Of a stretch of DNA of 64,000 nt, positions 1-11,013 are shown piece by piece (the first letter of the stretch is position 1; each line of letters starts with the position of its first letter). The notes beneath the pieces are model-generated. The model worked only from the letters and a program-made list of their open reading frames with translations. It was not told the DNA's origin and did no database searches. This DNA comes from Paraspadella gotoi. Taxonomy: Eukaryota > Chaetognatha. Both the position numbers and the translations under genes were made by a program. Location of the stretch: positions 26,337,324 to 26,401,323 of the forward strand of contig CM119267.1 in the NCBI GenBank assembly GCA_051294375.1. The letters run 5' to 3'.

Positions 1-24
1 GTAATTTAGAATTTTGACTACGCT

Positions 25-545
25 ATGTCCGTCTGCCATCATCTCCTGCGTCGTCTCCTTTGTTGTCGTCGCCATAATGTCGTCTCCGTCGTCGTTTCCT
101 TCTGCGTCGTCTCCTTCTGCATCATCTCCATAGTCTCCTTTGTTGTATCCTTCATCGCCGCCTACGTTGTCTCTTTCATCGCCTTCTTCGTCGTCTCCTT
201 CGCTGTCGCCTTCTTCGTCGACGCCTTCGTCGTCTCCTTCGTCACCGCCGCCTTTGTCGTCTCCTTCGTCGTCTCCATCGCCGTCCTCGTTGTCGATTTG
301 GTCGCCGCCTTCGTCTCCTTCGTCGCCGCCTTCATAGCCGCCTTCTTCGTCATCTCCTTCGTCGCCATCTCTTTTGCATCGTCTTTGCGGTCGTCGCCGT
401 CTCCGTCGTCATCTCCGTCATCGTCTCCCTCGTCGTCGTCGCCCTCGTCGCCGCTTCGCCGTCTCCCTCGTCGCCGCCTTCGCCGTTGCCTTCGTCGTCG
501 CCTTCTTCGTCTCCTTTGTCTGCGTCGTCGCCTTCGTCGTCGACA
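25..545. repeat. Degenerate GTC/TTC-rich low-complexity tract
   Basis: About 520 bp built from imperfect repeats of words such as CTTCGTCGTCTC and GTCGCCGCC. Several frames stay open on both strands because the period is close to a multiple of three and stop codons are absent from the words. The predicted peptides are pure F/V/S or T/K/A/E compositional runs. I see no domain, splice signal or codon bias that favours one frame, so I call this a satellite-like tract and not a gene. Confidence 0.7.
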
Positions 546-1195
546 GTTGAGAAACGAGCACAGGACTCATCCACAGGGAGTGGGTTCGAGGCGCGAAAAG
601 GGCGCCACTAACTGATGGGTAGGTCCATCATCTCTATCTCTCTGAGTAAAGTCAAAGGAAAAGTCCAAAAAATAGGCAAAAAAAGTATATTCTCTGAGAG
701 GGAGCTCGCGAGCTGAAGTAGAACCCAAGACAGAACTAAAATCTCTCTCTTTGCTCCTTCTGTCGTCGCTCGATGAGGAGGAAGGGAAAGGGAGGAAAAG
801 AGGCGGAAGGGGAAGAAGAAAAGGTGTCTCGAGCGAGAATGGGGAAGAGAAATGGGGGAATCCAGTGAAATATACTCATCCCTCTATCTGATTTGTTTTT
901 ATTTAAACCACAATCGTTGTTAAAAATCAAATCGTTTTTCCTTATAATTCCTATCACACAACGAACAAAAAGGATAAATCCAAAAACTTATTAATTTAAA
1001 TATACAATATAACCCGCGCGGAGAAAAACAGAGCAGTTGCCTTTGCTTTATAAAAATAAGCATTTCCTCAAAGTATTGCAAAACAGTTAATAAATCGGTT
1101 AAAACTAAGAAAAGTATTATTTGAATATTCATTCAAAATTTAAAAAATCCTTTGTTTTAGAGTAATGATTTTTAAAATTTTGTTCAGATACATGG
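546..1195. other. Gene-free stretch, nothing recognised
   Basis: After the GTC-rich tract there is purine-rich DNA (about 770-860, GGAAGGGAAAGG type words) and then AT-rich sequence. I see no conserved coding pattern, tRNA or transposon end here. Confidence 0.5.
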
Positions 1196-2089
1196 TCCTA
1201 CCCCTGTCTGGGTTGGCAAAAACCTGGGTTTTTTTAAACAAGTTTGAGCAAACAATGTCGGATCTGCCTACGATAATTAATTAATTAATTAATTAATCCA
1301 TTAATTAATTAATTAATAATTTAATATGTAATAATTAATTTTAAATTTATATTCAACTTATCATCATCGATGTCCTTAAAATTGGGTTAGGACAGTTAAA
1401 ATATGTTTTGTTTTACATTTTTATCAAAACAAACAAATATCCTCTATTTTATTTTATGTCTCCTTCTCTCTCTCTCTCACTCTTCTCTCTCTCTCTCTCT
1501 CTCTTTTTCTGCAATTGCGACGATCTTTATGCTTTTCAGATTTTTTTAACTTGCATCATTTTTTCACATTAATTAATTAATTAAATCATTAATTAATTTA
1601 AACGTTTAGTAATCATTAATATTAAAGATTCAATAAATGTGACTTATGTTTTTTACATCTAAACTCATTTCCCCTTGGCACAATTTCTCAATACTTTATA
1701 TATTATTATATATTAATAAATATTTAAAAGCTTCAGTGCAACAACCCATGATGAACTAATTCAAAAAGTTATATTGAAAAATCGATTTAGTAGTAAAAGG
1801 AAAAAAAAATTTAAAGAGAACTAGAAGTTTATAAAAAGTGTTCAATTTTGGCCCGCCTACTAGATATTAGGCCTTACTAGATATATTGCATGTGATTAAA
1901 CATTGTTATCGGAATAATAATTATATCAATTTTATGTATTTTGTAAGTATTTTAAGTATTTTTATTCAGTGAGTAAAATAACAACTTTTTTATTCGCTAA
2001 TTTTTATCTCGGATCCTCTCTCCTTTCTATCTTCTCTCTCTCTCTCTCTCTCTTTTGCAAATTGCGACGATCCTTATGCTCATTTTACT

Positions 2090-2139
<50 letters not shown>

Positions 2140-4094
2140 GCAATTGCGACGAATCCTTATGCTTTTAGGATTTTTTAAACTTGTATCATTCTGCTTCAAG
2201 TAAAATGTGACTTAGGTTTTTCCATTTAAACTCATTTCCACTGGCAAAATTCCGTCAAAAACTTTATATCTCAGCTTTTTCACACACTTTCCTACCCGCT
2301 CACAAAATTTCATCTCAATCTATTAGGTGTTAAAATAAGTAAAAAGATTCAAGTAAATGTGACTCATATTTTTTCAATTTAAACTCATTTCACTCGTACG
2401 TTTCACCGAAACTTTTATATCAAGCATCGATACACATTTTTCTACCCACACAAAAAATTGGAAACTCAATCTATCCATCCAATTATGATTAATTAGGGGT
2501 ACTTTTGGTTAAAATAAGTAAAAAAGATTTTAGTAAATGCGACTTATGTTTTTCCACTTAAACTCATTCCACTCACACGATTCCGTCGAAACTTATATCC
2601 AGCTTTATCACACACTTTCCTACCACACACAAAATTTCATTTCCAATCCAACAGCCAATCACGAGTTATTGGAGTTTTTTGCTAAGGTGGGACGGAGGAC
2701 GGATTGATTGACTGATTAATTAATTATTGATTAATTAATTGACTAACTTAATTAATTAACTGATTAATTATTTGACTTATTAATACATCCTGCATATACA
2801 TTTAATATAAAAGGAAAAAGAAGCATAATATCAATTAGTTGAAACAGGTTTTTTGTTTTTTTCCATTTAAACTCATTTCCACTCAAAAGATTCCATCGAA
2901 ACTTGGTTTCCCTGTTCAATCACACACTTTTCTACTCACATACAAAATTCCGAGGTCAATCGATAATTAAGTGTAAATAAGCTATCTTGTCAACTTGCAT
3001 AATTTAATCAACTTGCATAATTTGGTCAACTGACATAATTTGGTTAACTGACATAATTTGATCTACTGACATGAATTTGGTCAACTGACATAATTTGGTC
3101 AACCTGAATAATTTGTATAATTAAGATAATGTTGGTCAACCGGCAATAAATTTGTTAACTGGCATAATTTAATCAACTTAGGCCCTAATTTGGTCAACCG
3201 GCATTAAATTTGGTCATACTGCAAACTTGATTAACTTGCAGGAATTTGGTCAACTGGCATAATTTGGTTCATATGTGCATCAATTTGTCCAATCAATCAA
3301 TCAATCCAATCAATCATCAATCAGAGAGAGAGAGAGAAACTTTAAGAAAAATTCAAATAAATGTGTCTTTTGTTTTCTAATTTGAACTCTTTTCCACTCC
3401 TTACGATTCCATCAAAAAAATTTTATCCAAGCGTTTAATCACAACTTTCTACCCACACAACCAAAATTCATATTTCGAATTTATCTATCCAATTTTTAAT
3501 AAACAAATAATTATGAGTAAATTTAAAGTAAAATCACTTCAAGTAAAATAATGATTTTGTTTTTTTCCATATTTTAATCATTTCCATCTCGCACGATTTC
3601 CATCGTAACTTATATATCCGGCTCAATCACACACTTTCCTACATCATACCAAAATTTCAAGAATCAATTGCACTATCCATCATGAGCAATTGGCGTTCAA
3701 AATAGTGCAATATATTTTTTTTGTTTTTTTCCAATTTAAACTCAATTTCACTCGCAACGATTCCCCTCGAAAGCTTCATATCCATCTCAATCACGACAGT
3801 TTCTCTACACCCACACACCCCTAAAAATTTCATTACGCAATCCATCCATCCATTCACGGGTAATTGGAGTTTTTTTGCTAAGGGCTGGACGAGACGGCAA
3901 CGGCGGAAACGGGACGGACGGACGACGCAGACAGACGGACTGACGGACAATCATTTTTTTGCATTAATTTATCAATAATTCGATGTTTCTGACATGACTA
4001 TAAGGTGTGCCCGACACAATTTGAGGGGCGGACCGACGGAGCCGAAAAAGTGAGTTATAGAGGTCGATCTGCTGATAAGCAGTATCCGACTAAA
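1196..4094. repeat. Mosaic of dispersed repeat fragments (families A and B, satellite)
   Basis: The stretch begins with a fragment of the hAT-type terminus (GGGTTGGCAAAAACC near 1210). A family A module follows (AAGTTTGAGCAAACAATGTC near 1240) with an AATT tetranucleotide run at 1278-1316. Three reversed family B ends (GCAATTGCGACGAT near 1511, 2056, 2143) are each joined to (CT)n runs. Several truncated family A body copies occur, with words such as TTTAAACTCATTTCCACTC and GGTGGGACGGACGG at about 2205-2320, 2370-2480, 2545-2705, 2855-2960, 3360-3500, 3545-3660 and 3720-4060. No gene is visible. Many units differ by single-base indels. Confidence 0.6.
2985..3275 (-). repeat. Degenerate 18-bp satellite, reverse orientation
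   Basis: About 290 bp of diverged repeats of CTGGCATAATTTGGTCAA, the reverse complement of the clean 18-bp array at 20622-21067. Copies carry substitutions and indels, so this is an older or poorly sequenced member of the same family. Confidence 0.65.
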
Positions 4095-4835
4095 AAAACC
4101 CAGCCCACTGGGCTCTTTTGTTTTTCTTTGGGGTTTTATTGATTTTTTTGGATTTTTTTAAATTGTAGATAGCAGACTCTTATTAATTATTTTTAAGATA
4201 TAAATTTAAAGTATTTATACTTATTAAATGATTACTAATATAAAAATATACTAATTATATTTAATAATAGTATTAATTAATGAATATTTTTATGGTAAAA
4301 AGAAATCTAATAAATATAAATGTTAAATTTTCTGAATAAAACATGTTAAGAAAAAAGTGTAAAAACTTAATTTTATTAGAAAATAGTAATTAAATACTAA
4401 AAATAATTTGATATAAATATGCATCATTATTCATTAACATTTATATAAATTATTTATTCATTAAAATCAAAGAACATCATGTAGGTCTGTTGGGCTAAAA
4501 ATGATTTTTGATGTTCAGATTTAGGAAAAAACAGAATTAATTAATTTCAAACAACGATTTTTATTTGACATTTGGACATGTTTAGACTCATTGTATGAGC
4601 CTTCATAAGCGTTTGTTGATTCAAACAAATTTTCTTTTAACATTGAGTTAGAGAGAGAGAGAGAGAGAGAGAGAGATAAATCAAGCTTCCAACAAAGAGT
4701 GAGAAAAGGACAGTGGTCAAATTTGAGGACAGGTGAAGGTGAGGAGAGTAAAGAGGAGGAAAGTCGTTGAAATGTGAATGATAAAATTTTTTGAGAGAGA
4801 AAATAATTACATTTTTGTACAACAAATATAAAAAG
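4095..4835 (+). mobile_element. Truncated copy of the hAT-type element
   Basis: The sequence follows the left half of the element at 24664-25988 closely. Shared landmarks are the T-rich GGGTTTTATTG block, then AAATTGTAGATAGCAGACT, an AT-rich body, and GGGCTAAAAATGATTTTTGATG near 4490. It carries a (GA)n run at 4650-4677 where the full copy carries (CT)n. The right terminal repeat is not seen. The copy is flanked on the right by a family A module (AAGTTTGAGCAAACAATGTC, about 4840). Confidence 0.6.
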
Positions 4836-4914
4836 AAACAAGTTTGAGCAAACAATGTCCGGATTTGCCTACAATAATTAAGCGGTAATCTGCTAATCAG
4901 ATGATAAATCTACA

Positions 4915-5830
4915 ATATTTTTTAAATTTTTTTTTTAACTCGCATCATTTTTTTAACTCGCATCATTTTTTTCAACTCGCATCATTTTTTTCCACGCACA
5001 TAATTGTTCAACTCATCATTTTTTAAATTACATGATTTTTACAATTCGCAATCATTTTTTAACTCGCATCATATTTTCCGACCGCACAATAAATTTTTTC
5101 AACTCATCATTTTTCAAATATTACATGCATTTTTATACAATGCATAATTTTTTTTAACTTGCTCATAATTTCTTCAACTTGGCATAAATTTTTTCAACTT
5201 GCATCATTTGTTTCACTTGCATCATTTTTTCAACTTGCATAATTTCTTCAACTCATCTTTTGCATAATTTCTTCAACTGCATATTTTTTTCAACTGTTGC
5301 ATAATTTTTTTCAACTTGCATATATTTTTATCAACTTGCATAATTTTTTCAACTGCATAAATTTTCACTTGCACTCATTTGACGCAATCATCATTTTCAA
5401 CTTGCATAATTTTTTCTAACTTGCATCAATCTTTTGTTCAACTTGCATCATTTTTTCAACTTGCATAATTTTTTTCAACTTTGTGCATAATTTTTTCAAC
5501 TTGCATAATTTTTTTTCAACGCATAATTTTTTCAACTTGCATAATTTTTTAACTTGCTACTTTTAACTTGAAGATTTTTTCAACTTCCATAACTTTTTTC
5601 AACTGTCATAATTTTCTAATTGCTAATGTTTATTGATAAGTTTTCAATATATTTTCAAGCTTCATATTTAACTCTGCATATTTTCAACTGCAATTTCATT
5701 GTAATTTAACTGCATAATCAACTAAATTATTTAACTTAAATTTCTTATAATTTTTAATTGCATAATACATTGCATATTCTTGCAATTACTTGACTAATTT
5801 TAACTGAAATTTACCGTTTCACTCAAATTT
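4915..5830. repeat. Degenerate 17-19 bp satellite (CAACTTGCATAATTTTTT type)
   Basis: Roughly 700-900 bp of irregular repeats of TTTTTTCAACTTGCATAA, with the clearest units at 5160-5560 and decay toward 5830. The word is related to the 18-bp satellite seen at 2985-3275 and 20622-21067. Unit length is uneven, which fits replication slippage, sequencing indels, or both. No coding potential. Confidence 0.7.
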
Positions 5831-5879
5831 TTTAGAGACTTATTTATTATTTTAATTAAGATATATATTGTATAAAAGC

Positions 5880-6135
5880 AATAGTGGATGAGCCGTTAGA
5901 TAAAATGCATTGATAACCAAAGGATTGATGCGGCATGATAACCAAAGGATTGATGCGATGATAACCAAATGATGGATGCGATGATAATCATTCATTGATG
6001 CGAAAATCATTCTGTGAATATGATGATAGTACTCATTGATTGATTGATAATCATTCATTTGATACGTATGTAAGTCATTCATTGATGCGGTGATATCATT
6101 CCATTGAATGCATTGCTGTCATAGTCATTGACGCG
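5880..6135. repeat. Tandem repeat of ATTGATGCGATGATAACCA words
   Basis: About ten imperfect units of roughly 22-26 bp built on GATTGATGCGATGATAA. The open frame across it is a repeat artefact. The following 6136-6800 is AT-rich and I recognise nothing in it. Confidence 0.6.
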
Positions 6136-6819
6136 ACTGATTAATAGACGAGATGAGAGAGAGAGAGAGGAGAAGAGACAGAGACAGAGAGTTGATTGAG
6201 AGAGATAATATAGGAGAATAATAAAATATAATAGAAAGTTTTAGATGAAAAAAAATCCAACATAAAATCTCGGAAATAAATTTTGTGGTTGTATGAAGAT
6301 AAAAGTGCGTGATAAATAAAATTGTTTAAATTAAGACGTGTGATTAAGCTATCATTAACTTCCTATTTTTTCATGACATAAGACTGACAGTCTTTGTTAT
6401 CTAAGTTCAAAATGAGTGAAAAACCTTATTTTTTTGCATATATTTGAATGAGAGATTGTAATGATTGATTTGTACTGAAATGAAAAACTCGCTCGCTATA
6501 AAGCTAAATATTTTCACATATTATAACGGTCAATAAAATATAATCTCTTATTAACAAAATATATATTGTACAATAATCAGTTAACGACACTATGAAATTT
6601 TTGACTTCAAATAGTTTTTTTTAGCTTATAAAAAAAATTTTCATTTGCCTCACTTAAAGAAATTTTATATCTTGTAATTGAAATTTTACGATGTTATTAT
6701 TATTTATATTAATCCGCGCAATTGCCGGATATATAGCAAATATCGCCTACCTGTCACACAAGTTGATGTACATGTGACATTGCCTGCATTATAAGTTATT
6801 CTTCCCTTTTTCTAAAATG

Positions 6820-7080
6820 AATCCACGAAAATCTGGGATTTTGTATTGAGAAAAAAAATAAATGGCGATAATAAAAGTTTTTAGAAGGAAAAAAATAATA
6901 ATAATTTTTCAAAAAACGAACGATCGTACAGAGACAGAAAGACAGAGAGAGAGAGAGAGAGAAAGAGAGAGAAAAAGAAGCTAAACAGACGCTGCAGAGC
7001 CAGAACTCGTTTACTCGTGGCTGTAATCCCGCTTCGGGTGTTTTAGACAAGGATTTTGAAATTCGAATAACTATCATTTA
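6820..7080 (+). mobile_element. Family B element fragment, interrupted by gap
   Basis: Matches the family B copy at 27789-28462: TCCACGAAAATCT, then AAATGGCGAT...AAAAGTTTTTAGA, then a (GA)n run at about 6940-6970 and AAGAAGC. The copy is cut by the N gap that also hides the end of the gypsy element. Confidence 0.55.
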
Positions 7081-7180
7081 NNNNNNNNNNNNNNNNNNNN
7101 NNNNNNNNNNNNNNNNNNNNNNNNNNNNNNNNNNNNNNNNNNNNNNNNNNNNNNNNNNNNNNNNNNNNNNNNNNNNNNNN
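7081..7180. other. Assembly gap (100 N)
   Basis: A run of exactly 100 N, the usual size for a gap of unknown length. It removes the junction between the gypsy element's 3' end and the flanking family B fragment, so the 3' LTR cannot be examined. Confidence 0.99.
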
Positions 7181-7230
7181 AAAAAAAAATAATACTAAGA
7201 AACATAACACCGTATGTTACCGAGACGTTA

Positions 7231-10200
7231 TCAGTTGTTGTTGTTGTTGTCAATTTCTTGTTGACGTAATACCTCTTTTAATACTGCCGCGTAAGTTGGG
7301 CGGTTATTATTGTTACTTGATTGTTTATTCGGTGTTGGTTTCGAACTTTTTTCGCACGTTGGCTCAGTTTTCTTCGTTTTTGTTTTTTCGTTGTTGTTGT
7401 TGTTCTTTGTGTTCGAAATCTGAGTTGTCTCGCGTGGAAGCTGCGGAGAAAGGGAAGGTACGGGCAAAAAGTGTAAAGACGTTGTTGGGGTAGAGGGGAG
7501 GGGGTTGGGGTTCAGGAGGAGAGATGGGGAAGGGGGGGAGTGAGGAGGAGGGGGAGGAGGAGGAAGAGGAGGAGGAGGAAGAGATTGCGCGGCGCGTCGA
7601 GTTGCAGATCGCGTTACTCGCGTTGTTGGTGCCGGATTGCGATTACGCGAGACGGGTGGACGGCCGGGTCGGCGACGTGTGTGGTGATGAGGTATGTCGT
7701 CGACCTCCTCAATTTCCTCGCTGATTCTCGCCGGTTTGACTCGTGCAATATTAACCGTTTCTCTTCCGATACTTGGAATTTCAACCGTCATGTTGAGTCC
7801 ATTTCGGCTGATAACGCGAAATGGGCCTTCGTAGGGTGGGACGAGAGGCGGATTCACTCCCGCTTTTCTGATGAAGACGTGTTTGGCATTCTCGAGGTCA
7901 GTAGGGATGTGAATGGTTGGTTGCTGGTGAGCTGAAGTGGGTGTCGGTTGTAGTCTCGCGACTTCGACTCGAAGTTTTGCAAGTTGCCTCTTTCGTTGTT
8001 GCTGCAGTGCCTCGTCATCGTGCTGCGGATCATCGAGGATGCACCCGGGGATGGTGATCCCTTCGCCGAATACAAGATCGGCTGCTGAGGCGCCTAAATC
8101 CTCTTTTATGGTTGTCCGGATGGCGAGTAGAGTGAGAGGCAGCTTCCAATACCATTTATCGCGTTCGTGGTGGCCGAGGGCGATGAGTGACTCTTTAAGT
8201 CGACGATGAAAGCGTTCGACCAGGCCATTCGCCTGCGGGTGGTAGGCTGTCGTTGTTTGACATTTGACTCCCCATTGTTGAGTCAGTTGGCGCCACAATG
8301 CTGACGTAAATTGCGCCCCTCTGTCTGTGGTTATCACAGACGGCGTGCCAAACACACTGATCCATTGATGGCTAAGGGCGTCAAGGATGGTGGAGGTCAG
8401 AGTGTCGACGATGGGGATTGCGGTTGGCCATCTTGAAAAGCGATCGACTATTGTTAATAGATAGGTGTAGCCGTTAGACTTCGGCATTTTCACCAAATCT
8501 AAATTTACGTGTTGGAATCGTCTTGGTGGCACTTTGAAGTCTCCGATTTGTGGCACTGTGTGGCGGGCTACCTTTGCGCGTTGACAGTCCAAGCATTCTC
8601 TTGCCCAGCGCGTGACGTCCTGCCGCATATTTGTCCAAACAAATTTGGCGGCGACGGCTTTTCGAGTGGCCTCGACTCCGGGATGTCCGAGGCCGTGTAT
8701 AACGTCAAAGACTCGTCGACGCCATGACGCGGGCACGAAAGGCCTCGCTGGGCCGTTTGAAACGTCGGCCAGAAGCTGATGGTCGCCGACTTGGATTCGC
8801 CTGAATGAGAGGCCGGATCTCGCGTCTTCTGAGATTTTCTGGTAATCCGGATCTAAGATTTGCTCTTGTGCCATTCGTTCAAAATCGATCTCGAAGTTTG
8901 TGAGTGACGCTATTAGTGCTTGTGCGTCTTCTAATCGATTCGGCTTCACCGCTTTTTCCGTTGACTTTGTTTGTGGAGCCGTTAGAGCTGTTGACGACAT
9001 TTCCAAGGGTGCCGAAAGTGTCGATGATGCTGATGCGGCTGTCGAGGACTGCGATGACGTCGATGGTGCTGTTGTTGACATCGATGGCGCTATCGAGACT
9101 GCTGTTGACGCTGACGGTTTCGTCGGAGCTGGAGTAGCGTTTGGCCGCGATAGGGCATCTGCCACTACGTTTGCCTTGCCCTTTAAATATCTGATGTCCG
9201 TCGTAAACTCTGCAATGACTGAGAGTTGGTAGGATTGACGGACGGTGTTGGGTTCGGCCTTCTTTTTTATCGCGGCGACTAGGCTCTGATGATCCGTATA
9301 GAGCGTGAATGCTCGTCCTTCGACCCAGTGCCTAAAGTGTCGAACTGCTCGAAATGCCCCGAACAGCTCCTTGTCAAAAGGTGGCCATAACTTTTGATTT
9401 TTGGCGAGCTTGGTCGAAAAAAATGCCAGAGGCTCCCATCCTTTTGGTCCACGCTGTTCGAGCACTGCTCCGACTGCTTGATCTGAGGCATCTGTCGTGA
9501 TACAGAGTTTCGCTCCTGTCCTTGGGTGGTGTAGCAGAGCCGCCTGGATCAGGCCCTCTTTGATGGCTTCAAAGGCGTGCTCGCAATCGTCCGTCCAGTT
9601 GAGCGTTTTCGGCTTTCCACTGAGGGCTTCGTACAGCGGTGCACAACGATGTGCTACTCTCGGTATAAACCGCCGATAATAGTTTATCATTCCGAGAAAA
9701 CGTTGTAGCTCCTTGATCGTTGTAGGGCGTGTCGTTTCTTGCAATGTTTGCACCCGCTCTGGAAGAGGTCTGACGCCGTTTTTGTCGACCAAGAATCCGA
9801 GAAATTCCAGCGATTCTTGGCCGAGCAAGCACTTCTTGGTATTAACTACCAGGCCATTCGCGTCGAGAGCCTTGAACACGTTTTCGAGGTCCTGGAGATG
9901 TTCTTCCGGTGATGAAGACGCCACTAATATATCATCGAGATATACAAACGTGTGTGGTATGTCCCCGAGTATTTCGTCCATTAGCCTCTGAAAGTCCTGA
10001 CCTGCATTTTTGAGGCCAAATGGACATCGGGGAAACACGTATAGGCCAAATGGAGTAATGACTGCTGTCTTTTTGACGTCATCGGAGTTTACAGGGATTT
10101 GATGATACCCTTTTAACAAGTCAATTTTGGAAAAAATAGTTTTCCCCTCCAGCTGCGAATTAAAATCCGTTAGGAGCTTGACCGGGTACTTGTCATCTAC

Positions 10201-11013
10201 TGTTTGGGCGTTAAGACGCCTGTAGTCCCCACAGCAACGCCACCCGCCGTCCGGTTTGCTGACGACGTGGAGTGGCGATGACCATTCAGATTTACCTCTT
10301 TTCGCTATGCCCATAGAAACCATCTTTTCGAGTTCGCGCTTCGCGACCGCCAACTTCTCGGGGTCGAGACGGCGAGCTCTCGATTGGCAGGGTCGCCCTT
10401 CCGTGGGAATCGAGTGCGTAACTCCGTGTTTGGGCTCTTTTAATTCAAACGTTGGAGTGGATAGAGAGGGAAATGACTCAAGGAGTTTGTAGAATTTTTC
10501 TCCTTGTCTGTCCACGAAATTGACGTGTGACGTTGCCTCGGTTGTTGTTGACGCCGTTGAAGCCGCAATCGTTGAGTAATCGCGGAGATCCAGCAATAAT
10601 CCGTCGCGATGATTTGGCGCGAGAAAATTTTCGGCCAAGAAGTCTGCGCCTAGGATGTATTGTTTCACGTCAGCCACAACAAACTTGTAATGAAATTGTC
10701 TGTTTCCCAGTTGGACTGTTTTGTCCATCGTCCCGTAGCAGCAGATTGACGATCCGTTCGCCGCTTGAAGTTTCATCTTCGGGTCGGGGCCGCGTTGACG
10801 TTGCTGCTGGGTTGGCGGTACGATTGACAAGAGTGCGCCTCCATCCACTAACCACTTTGTGCGATCCTTGGCGTCGCGAATATACAAGAGGTCGTTGAGC
10901 GCCGGTGATCGGGTTGACGCTTGGGGGACGGCGTTCACCGCCGGCGTCCCCCTCTGGCGTTTCCCTCGTGTTTTCGTTGGCTCTCTTCGTACTTGGCGCA
11001 GCCAGGTTCGCAA
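7231..11013 (-). CDS. pol: Ty3/gypsy Pol polyprotein (PR-RT-RH-IN)
   Basis: Uninterrupted 1260-residue retrotransposon polyprotein. In order: aspartic protease around D57 (WLVDGGALLSIVPP, where D-T/S-G is usual); reverse transcriptase about 215-400 with D298 (FSKIDLLKGYHQIP) and YLDD at 358-361; RNase H with D508 (TTDAS), E549, D574 (YTDHQ) and D619 (VVADALSR); integrase zinc domain H773/H777/C807/C810; catalytic D839, D897 (TTDRGAQF) and E933 (NGLVERFHRRLK); and a GPY/F-like module (YEGPFRVI). It ends in a proline/asparagine-rich tail closing in poly-Asn. The order PR-RT-RH-IN defines Ty3/gypsy. It overlaps the gag frame by 79 nt in the -1 frame, so expression probably needs -1 frameshifting and the ATG at 11013 may not be a true start. 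No stops or frameshifts, which suggests a young insertion. Confidence 0.95.
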   Translation of the reverse strand: MRTWLRQVRREPTKTRGKRQRGTPAVNAVPQASTRSPALNDLLYIRDAKDRTKWLVDGGALLSIVPPTQQQRQRGPDPKMKLQAANGSSICCYGTMDKTVQLGNRQFHYKFVVADVKQYILGADFLAENFLAPNHRDGLLLDLRDYSTIAASTASTTTEATSHVNFVDRQGEKFYKLLESFPSLSTPTFELKEPKHGVTHSIPTEGRPCQSRARRLDPEKLAVAKRELEKMVSMGIAKRGKSEWSSPLHVVSKPDGGWRCCGDYRRLNAQTVDDKYPVKLLTDFNSQLEGKTIFSKIDLLKGYHQIPVNSDDVKKTAVITPFGLYVFPRCPFGLKNAGQDFQRLMDEILGDIPHTFVYLDDILVASSSPEEHLQDLENVFKALDANGLVVNTKKCLLGQESLEFLGFLVDKNGVRPLPERVQTLQETTRPTTIKELQRFLGMINYYRRFIPRVAHRCAPLYEALSGKPKTLNWTDDCEHAFEAIKEGLIQAALLHHPRTGAKLCITTDASDQAVGAVLEQRGPKGWEPLAFFSTKLAKNQKLWPPFDKELFGAFRAVRHFRHWVEGRAFTLYTDHQSLVAAIKKKAEPNTVRQSYQLSVIAEFTTDIRYLKGKANVVADALSRPNATPAPTKPSASTAVSIAPSMSTTAPSTSSQSSTAASASSTLSAPLEMSSTALTAPQTKSTEKAVKPNRLEDAQALIASLTNFEIDFERMAQEQILDPDYQKISEDARSGLSFRRIQVGDHQLLADVSNGPARPFVPASWRRRVFDVIHGLGHPGVEATRKAVAAKFVWTNMRQDVTRWARECLDCQRAKVARHTVPQIGDFKVPPRRFQHVNLDLVKMPKSNGYTYLLTIVDRFSRWPTAIPIVDTLTSTILDALSHQWISVFGTPSVITTDRGAQFTSALWRQLTQQWGVKCQTTTAYHPQANGLVERFHRRLKESLIALGHHERDKWYWKLPLTLLAIRTTIKEDLGASAADLVFGEGITIPGCILDDPQHDDEALQQQRKRQLAKLRVEVARLQPTPTSAHQQPTIHIPTDLENAKHVFIRKAGVNPPLVPPYEGPFRVISRNGLNMTVEIPSIGRETVNIARVKPARISEEIEEVDDIPHHHTRRRPGRPPVSRNRNPAPTTRVTRSATRRAAQSLPPPPLPPPPPPPHSPPSPSLLLNPNPLPSTPTTSLHFLPVPSLSPQLPRETTQISNTKNNNNNEKTKTKKTEPTCEKSSKPTPNKQSSNNNNRPTYAAVLKEVLRQQEIDNNNNN

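Noticed and set aside
25-615. 196-codon open frame at the left edge
   Set aside because: Composition is explained by GTC/TTC repeats, alternative frames are equally open, and there is no domain or splice context.
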